Assembly (NCBI GenBank): GCA_001512435.1
Contig: LFRS01000053.1
Span: 4,491-38,863 of the forward strand
DNA: 34,373 bases
Direction: 5' to 3'
Origin: Halothermothrix sp. DTU029
Lineage (GTDB): Bacteria > Bacillota > Halanaerobiia > Halanaerobiales > DTU029
Positions 30,364-34,373 of the stretch are shown here, one piece after another; position 1 is the stretch's first letter; the number at the start of each line of letters is the position of its first letter. The position numbers and the translations under genes were made by a program. The notes beneath the pieces were generated by a model. The model searched no databases. It worked only from the letters and a program-made list of their open reading frames with translations, and was not told the DNA's origin.

Positions 30364-31104
30364 TCAACCAGGACACTCAGCTAAACGAGCCACTTTTATT
30401 ACCCGTAGGTAATCCTCCAATTGCTCTCTGTTTACTTCCATTTCCTTTAAGTACAGGTCTGTCAAGGCCCTCCTAAATTGCAGCAAGAGATCCTTATTCT
30501 CTGCCCCTGCAGGAATGGGGGCCTCTTCCAATAAAAATACAGTCCTGGCTACATCATACAAAAAGGGTCCCTGACATATATTCATAAAATCTATAACAAT
30601 AGGCACTCCTTCAGAGATGAAAATATTCCCTGGATGAAAATCCCCATGGCAGAGAATATTGCCATTCTGGAGTTTTTCCAGTAATTCCAGTATTTCTTTC
30701 CTGTTATTGACCTGCTTTGCCGGAATATTTAAGAGATTGTTTCTTAAAAAATCCTTATAATCAGGCAGTTTGTTGCCTTTATTACGAAGAATCTGCTTAT
30801 GTAAAGTAGCCATATATTCAGCACATTTCTTTAAATCACCGGTTTTTATAACCCACTCCAGTAAGGATTGGCCTTTTACTCGCTCATAGATGATGCCATA
30901 CTGTTTTCCAAAGGTATAGAGCCCATATACTCCCGGTTTTGCAAAATCTAAACCAGCTATGGCCCTGGCATTATATAATTCCTTTTCTATGGCTTCCCTG
31001 GGATATCCTTTATGAAAAAGCTTTAGTACCTTATTATCCTTCCACTCATAGACCTTTGCCGTTAGCCCTGTTCCAATTAATTTCCCGTAGTCCATTTTCA
31101 TCAC
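30364..31104 (-). CDS. Aminoglycoside phosphotransferase/protein-kinase-like protein
   Basis: GTGLTAKVYEWKDNKVLKLF N-lobe, ILCHGDFHPGNIFI catalytic loop, PIVIDFMN metal-binding motif. Confidence 0.85.
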   Translation of the reverse strand: MMKMDYGKLIGTGLTAKVYEWKDNKVLKLFHKGYPREAIEKELYNARAIAGLDFAKPGVYGLYTFGKQYGIIYERVKGQSLLEWVIKTGDLKKCAEYMATLHKQILRNKGNKLPDYKDFLRNNLLNIPAKQVNNRKEILELLEKLQNGNILCHGDFHPGNIFISEGVPIVIDFMNICQGPFLYDVARTVFLLEEAPIPAGAENKDLLLQFRRALTDLYLKEMEVNREQLEDYLRVIKVARLAECPG

Positions 31105-31232
31105 CTGTAATTTTAGATCTAATTTATATTTTGTTAAACCTTAATTATCTGCTTTCTTTTTACAAAAAACTACTTTTAGCCAGGATAATGCCTGGCTCGA
31201 TATGATAATTTCCTGCTTTTTAATAATACAGG

Positions 31233-32165
31233 TCAGGATAAAATCCAGGTACCGGTTTTACCTTTCAGGCCATCTATTGCTTTATCCAGAGAGGTTATTA
31301 ATGTTTTTCTTCCAGGCCTGGAAGAGGTAAAGGCCAGGCCAGCCTTTATCTTGGGAAGCATTGAACCTTCTGCAAACTCCCCTGCCTCAATATATTTTTC
31401 TGCTTCTTCTATTGACAATTGATCCAGCCATTTTTCTTCCGGCTTTCCATAGTTGATAGCTACTTTTTCAACAGCAGTTAATATAATCAAGGTATCAGCA
31501 TCTACCTGTTCAGCCAGTTTGGCTGAACTGAGATCCTTGTCAATTACAGCAGAAATCCCCGATATTTCCCTGTCCTCTTCAACTACCGGAATACCCCCTC
31601 CACCGATTGCTATTACTACATGGCCTGCCGCGAGGAGTAATTTAATGGACTCCAATTCTAAAATTTCTCTTGGTTCAGGTGAGGGAACTACCCTTCTATA
31701 GCCTCTGCCGGCATCCTCTTTCATGACAAAGCCTTTAGTCCTCATCCTCTCTGCTTCCTCACTACTATAAAATGCCCCTACCGGTTTTGTTGGATTTTGA
31801 AAGGCAGGATCATTCTGATCAACCAGAACCTGTGTTACAAGAGTGACTACAGGTATACTAAAACCCCTGGCTCTTAATTCATTTTGCAGGGCATTTTGCA
31901 GGTGGAAACCAATATAACCCTGGCTCATTGCCCCACATTCAGCAAAGGGCATCTCCGGGATATCTGTATTGTTTTTAGAGGCTATATCCATAGCCAGATT
32001 AATCATCCCTACCTGAGGACCATTACCATGAGTTATGACCAGTTGATAGCCTTCTGCTATTAAGTCAACAATATTTTGGGCTGTATTACGAACTGCCTCC
32101 TTCTGTGATTCGGGATCATTCCCCAGGGCATTTCCTCCCAGAGCTATAACTATCTTTTCTTTCAT
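31233..32165 (-). CDS. arcC: Carbamate kinase
   Basis: KIVIALGGNALGN, VITHGNGPQVGMINLA, GYRRVVPSPEP, AIGGGGIPVV, GSMLPKIKAGLAF. Confidence 0.95.
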   Translation of the reverse strand: MKEKIVIALGGNALGNDPESQKEAVRNTAQNIVDLIAEGYQLVITHGNGPQVGMINLAMDIASKNNTDIPEMPFAECGAMSQGYIGFHLQNALQNELRARGFSIPVVTLVTQVLVDQNDPAFQNPTKPVGAFYSSEEAERMRTKGFVMKEDAGRGYRRVVPSPEPREILELESIKLLLAAGHVVIAIGGGGIPVVEEDREISGISAVIDKDLSSAKLAEQVDADTLIILTAVEKVAINYGKPEEKWLDQLSIEEAEKYIEAGEFAEGSMLPKIKAGLAFTSSRPGRKTLITSLDKAIDGLKGKTGTWILS

Positions 32166-32541
32166 AAATAATCCCCCTGATCCATTAGAATAATTTTTCT
32201 TTTTTGTAATAATAAAAAAGACAATATATGCTAATTGTCAGCAACAGAAATCATTATTCTTTTATAATTCGCCAAACAGTAAATATCTCCTTTTTAATAC
32301 CAGCTATGATTTTTATCCTGAATTATTTATTTCTATATCTCCTGAGCTGTCTTATTTGGTCTTCCCTATAGGGTTTAGATATGGTTTAATTATGTTTTTT
32401 TATATAATTATTTTATATGTTTTATAAATACACTTAATCTCACTAGATCTAAAATAAAAAAGAGCCTGTACTTGTTCCTGGCCCTTTAAAATAGTCTTTT
32501 TCTTTATTAATAGTTTTCTTGTCTCTATTTTATTTTGTTTC

Positions 32542-33288
32542 TTATTTGACAATATTCACTATCCGCTCCCAGGGCAAAGCCAGTTTTTCCACTAACTCCA
32601 AGGCTTTCTCAAAATTACCCACCTCTTCTGCTCCATGGGCATCACTATTAATGATAAATTTTACCTCTGTCCTGGCTGCTGCCTCTATAAAAGCCCTCAG
32701 TTCTTCCACATGACGGGCATTTATCTCCAGCAAGGTTCCCCTTTCTGCACAGGCCTCTGCCAACTTATAAGTATCTATATCTATTCCATAACCAGGATGA
32801 GTTATAAAGTCAATCTTATATCTCTTAACTGCCTTGATAAGAATCTCTGTATTCTCTTTGCGTATTTCTTTTCTTTTGCCTGGAAACCACTTATAGATAA
32901 ACCTGTTCTTTAAAATAATATCCTGAAAAGAAGAGAAATCAGGGGGATAGATTAAAAGGTGAAAACCAGCAGCCACAATATCTAAATCTGCCAGTATCTC
33001 TTCCGGGACATCCAGTTCTCCTTCCCGGTTGATTATATTTGCTTCAACACCACTGTATAACTTTATTCCGGGATACTTTTGCTGTAAAGCTTTTATTTCC
33101 CTTTTAATGACCAAAAGTTCAGAGGCGGACCTTACTCCCAGCCGGATAAAATTCCAGGACCCTGGCCCATGATCGGTAATGGCCAGTTCCTTCAAACCCC
33201 TGGCCAGGGCTGCCTGTATATTTTCCTCTATATTTCCCTTGCCATGACTATATTGGGAATGGGTATGGTAATCACCATAACATCTCAT
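32542..33288 (-). CDS. PHP-domain phosphoesterase
   Basis: YGDYHTHSQYSHGKGNIEENIQAALARGLKELAITDHGPG, DFITHPGYG, FIINSDAHGAEEVG. Confidence 0.9.
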   Translation of the reverse strand: MRCYGDYHTHSQYSHGKGNIEENIQAALARGLKELAITDHGPGSWNFIRLGVRSASELLVIKREIKALQQKYPGIKLYSGVEANIINREGELDVPEEILADLDIVAAGFHLLIYPPDFSSFQDIILKNRFIYKWFPGKRKEIRKENTEILIKAVKRYKIDFITHPGYGIDIDTYKLAEACAERGTLLEINARHVEELRAFIEAAARTEVKFIINSDAHGAEEVGNFEKALELVEKLALPWERIVNIVK

Positions 33289-34100
33289 TAGAGCAAGATC
33301 CCCATTCTGGAAGCCAGTATCCCCAGGATCATGGAGAAATAAACCAGTTCAAAGGCAGGTACTTTTCCAGGCTGGCGGAAGAAAAGAAAAAGAATAGCAA
33401 ATAACAATAAGGCAGAAAAAATACCATAAGGTAATAAGAGACTGGCAGCATAAGTAGTCATAAATATAACCAGTAGTGAAAGGACAAAATAAAGCCTGTC
33501 CTTCTGAAAAAGAAAAGATTTGAATTCCCACTGGTTTTTTGTAAAAAGGTTTATAAGATATGTACCCCCTAGCCAGAGGGGAAGGGTCAGAAAACTACCC
33601 ATTAAACCTGTCAGAGAACAGAGCAATACCAGCAGAGATTCAAAGATCTCCTTATTACTAGCTTTACTTTTTAATAATAAACGAAATCTGATTAAAAAAA
33701 TTAAAAGTCCTGCAATAGTCAGCAAGCCCCCTGCAATATTTAACTCATTCAAGAGCTTAACAGGGACCAGTCCCAATAAAAGTCTCCAGACTGGTGTCAT
33801 CAGGAGAGAAAGAAAAGCCATTAAAAAATAGGCAGTCTTCTTCTTGCCTGAGCCCAGGACATAGCCAGCCTGAATCAAATAGGCCAATGACCAGAGGTAC
33901 AAAAATATCAATTCCATATTTATATTTCCGGTCAGAATAAGCAGCAAAACTGTAGTAATACCGATAAATAAAGAACCTGGACCTATACCCCAGGTTAATC
34001 CGGTCAAGCCTGCCACTACTGGACCAAGGCTGAAATTCCCTGAAACTACTGTTATTAAAGGCAGCAGAATAAAAATATTGCTTGCTTTCTTCCAATTCAT
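33288..34100 (-). CDS. Uncharacterised polytopic membrane protein
   Basis: Many hydrophobic segments; overlaps the PHP gene by 1 nt. Start set at Met8 of the track ORF after AGGGAGG. Confidence 0.75.
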   Translation of the reverse strand: MNWKKASNIFILLPLITVVSGNFSLGPVVAGLTGLTWGIGPGSLFIGITTVLLLILTGNINMELIFLYLWSLAYLIQAGYVLGSGKKKTAYFLMAFLSLLMTPVWRLLLGLVPVKLLNELNIAGGLLTIAGLLIFLIRFRLLLKSKASNKEIFESLLVLLCSLTGLMGSFLTLPLWLGGTYLINLFTKNQWEFKSFLFQKDRLYFVLSLLVIFMTTYAASLLLPYGIFSALLLFAILFLFFRQPGKVPAFELVYFSMILGILASRMGILL

Positions 34101-34163
34101 TTTCAAGCCTCCCTGGCTCATTGATTTTATCAGCTACTTATATTATTACCAGCCAGGGAATTT

Positions 34164-34373
34164 TTATACTAAATAATAGGGCCAGGCCCTTTCCAGGAAG
34201 GCCTTTTCCGGGTTTTTCATTATTTTCAGGAAGCTTAATTTATCAACCTTTACCCGTTCCGGCCCATATAATACAGCTGGATTATTGTCCATTTCCTCTA
34301 TAGTGGCCAGGCCCAAGGCATTATTAAGGGAATAAAATTTCCTATAGCCCGGCTTGTCCTCAGGAATTGCCAG
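34164..34373 (-). CDS. 3' end of a truncated CDS of unknown function
   Basis: Open minus-strand frame from the window edge to TAA: LAIPEDKPGYRKFYSLNNALGLATIEEMDNNPAVLYGPERVKVDKLSFLKIMKNPEKAFLERAWPYYLV*. Absent from the ORF track because its start is outside the window. Confidence 0.6.
   Translation of the reverse strand: MAIPEDKPGYRKFYSLNNALGLATIEEMDNNPAVLYGPERVKVDKLSFLKIMKNPEKAFLERAWPYYLV

Noticed and set aside
32220-32239. gacaat/attgtc inverted repeat near a T-run upstream of arcC
   Set aside because: 6-bp AT-rich stem is too weak for a confident terminator and its position upstream of arcC is ambiguous. No riboswitch class was recognised in the 376-bp gap.

Overview
All supported genes in this 34.4 kb AT-rich window lie on the minus strand. 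The gene content and protein sequences suggest a low-GC diderm Firmicute, possibly Halanaerobiales; this taxonomy is inference. Reading in the direction of transcription (right to left), the window contains: a truncated CDS, a membrane protein, a PHP-domain phosphoesterase, carbamate kinase, an APH-like kinase, a ktrB-ktrA potassium uptake pair flanked by two SGNH-hydrolase paralogs, a small membrane protein, a YegS-like lipid kinase, rapZ-yvcK-whiA, a cggR-gap-pgk-tpiA-gpmI-eno glycolytic operon with a candidate CggR operator, an accessory cassette (about 11.9-4.4 kb), secG, an HD-domain protein, rnr, smpB and ssrA (tmRNA, tag ANNNYALAA). The most interesting part is the accessory cassette. 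It encodes a short stand-alone secretin, a beta-rich exported protein, three mutually related secreted subunit-like proteins ending in AGxYxG-type strands, a protein with two tandem chaperone/DUF916-like Ig domains, and a SARP/BTAD-family regulator with a possible degenerate GGDEF-like C-terminus. The promoter in front of the secretin has two perfect 8-bp direct repeats at 11-bp period, ending 8 bp from a TATAAT -10. This is the architecture expected of SARP-activated promoters, so the cassette may be a self-regulated, secretin-dependent surface-fibre or export system. All family assignments come from reading protein motifs by eye; no database search was run.
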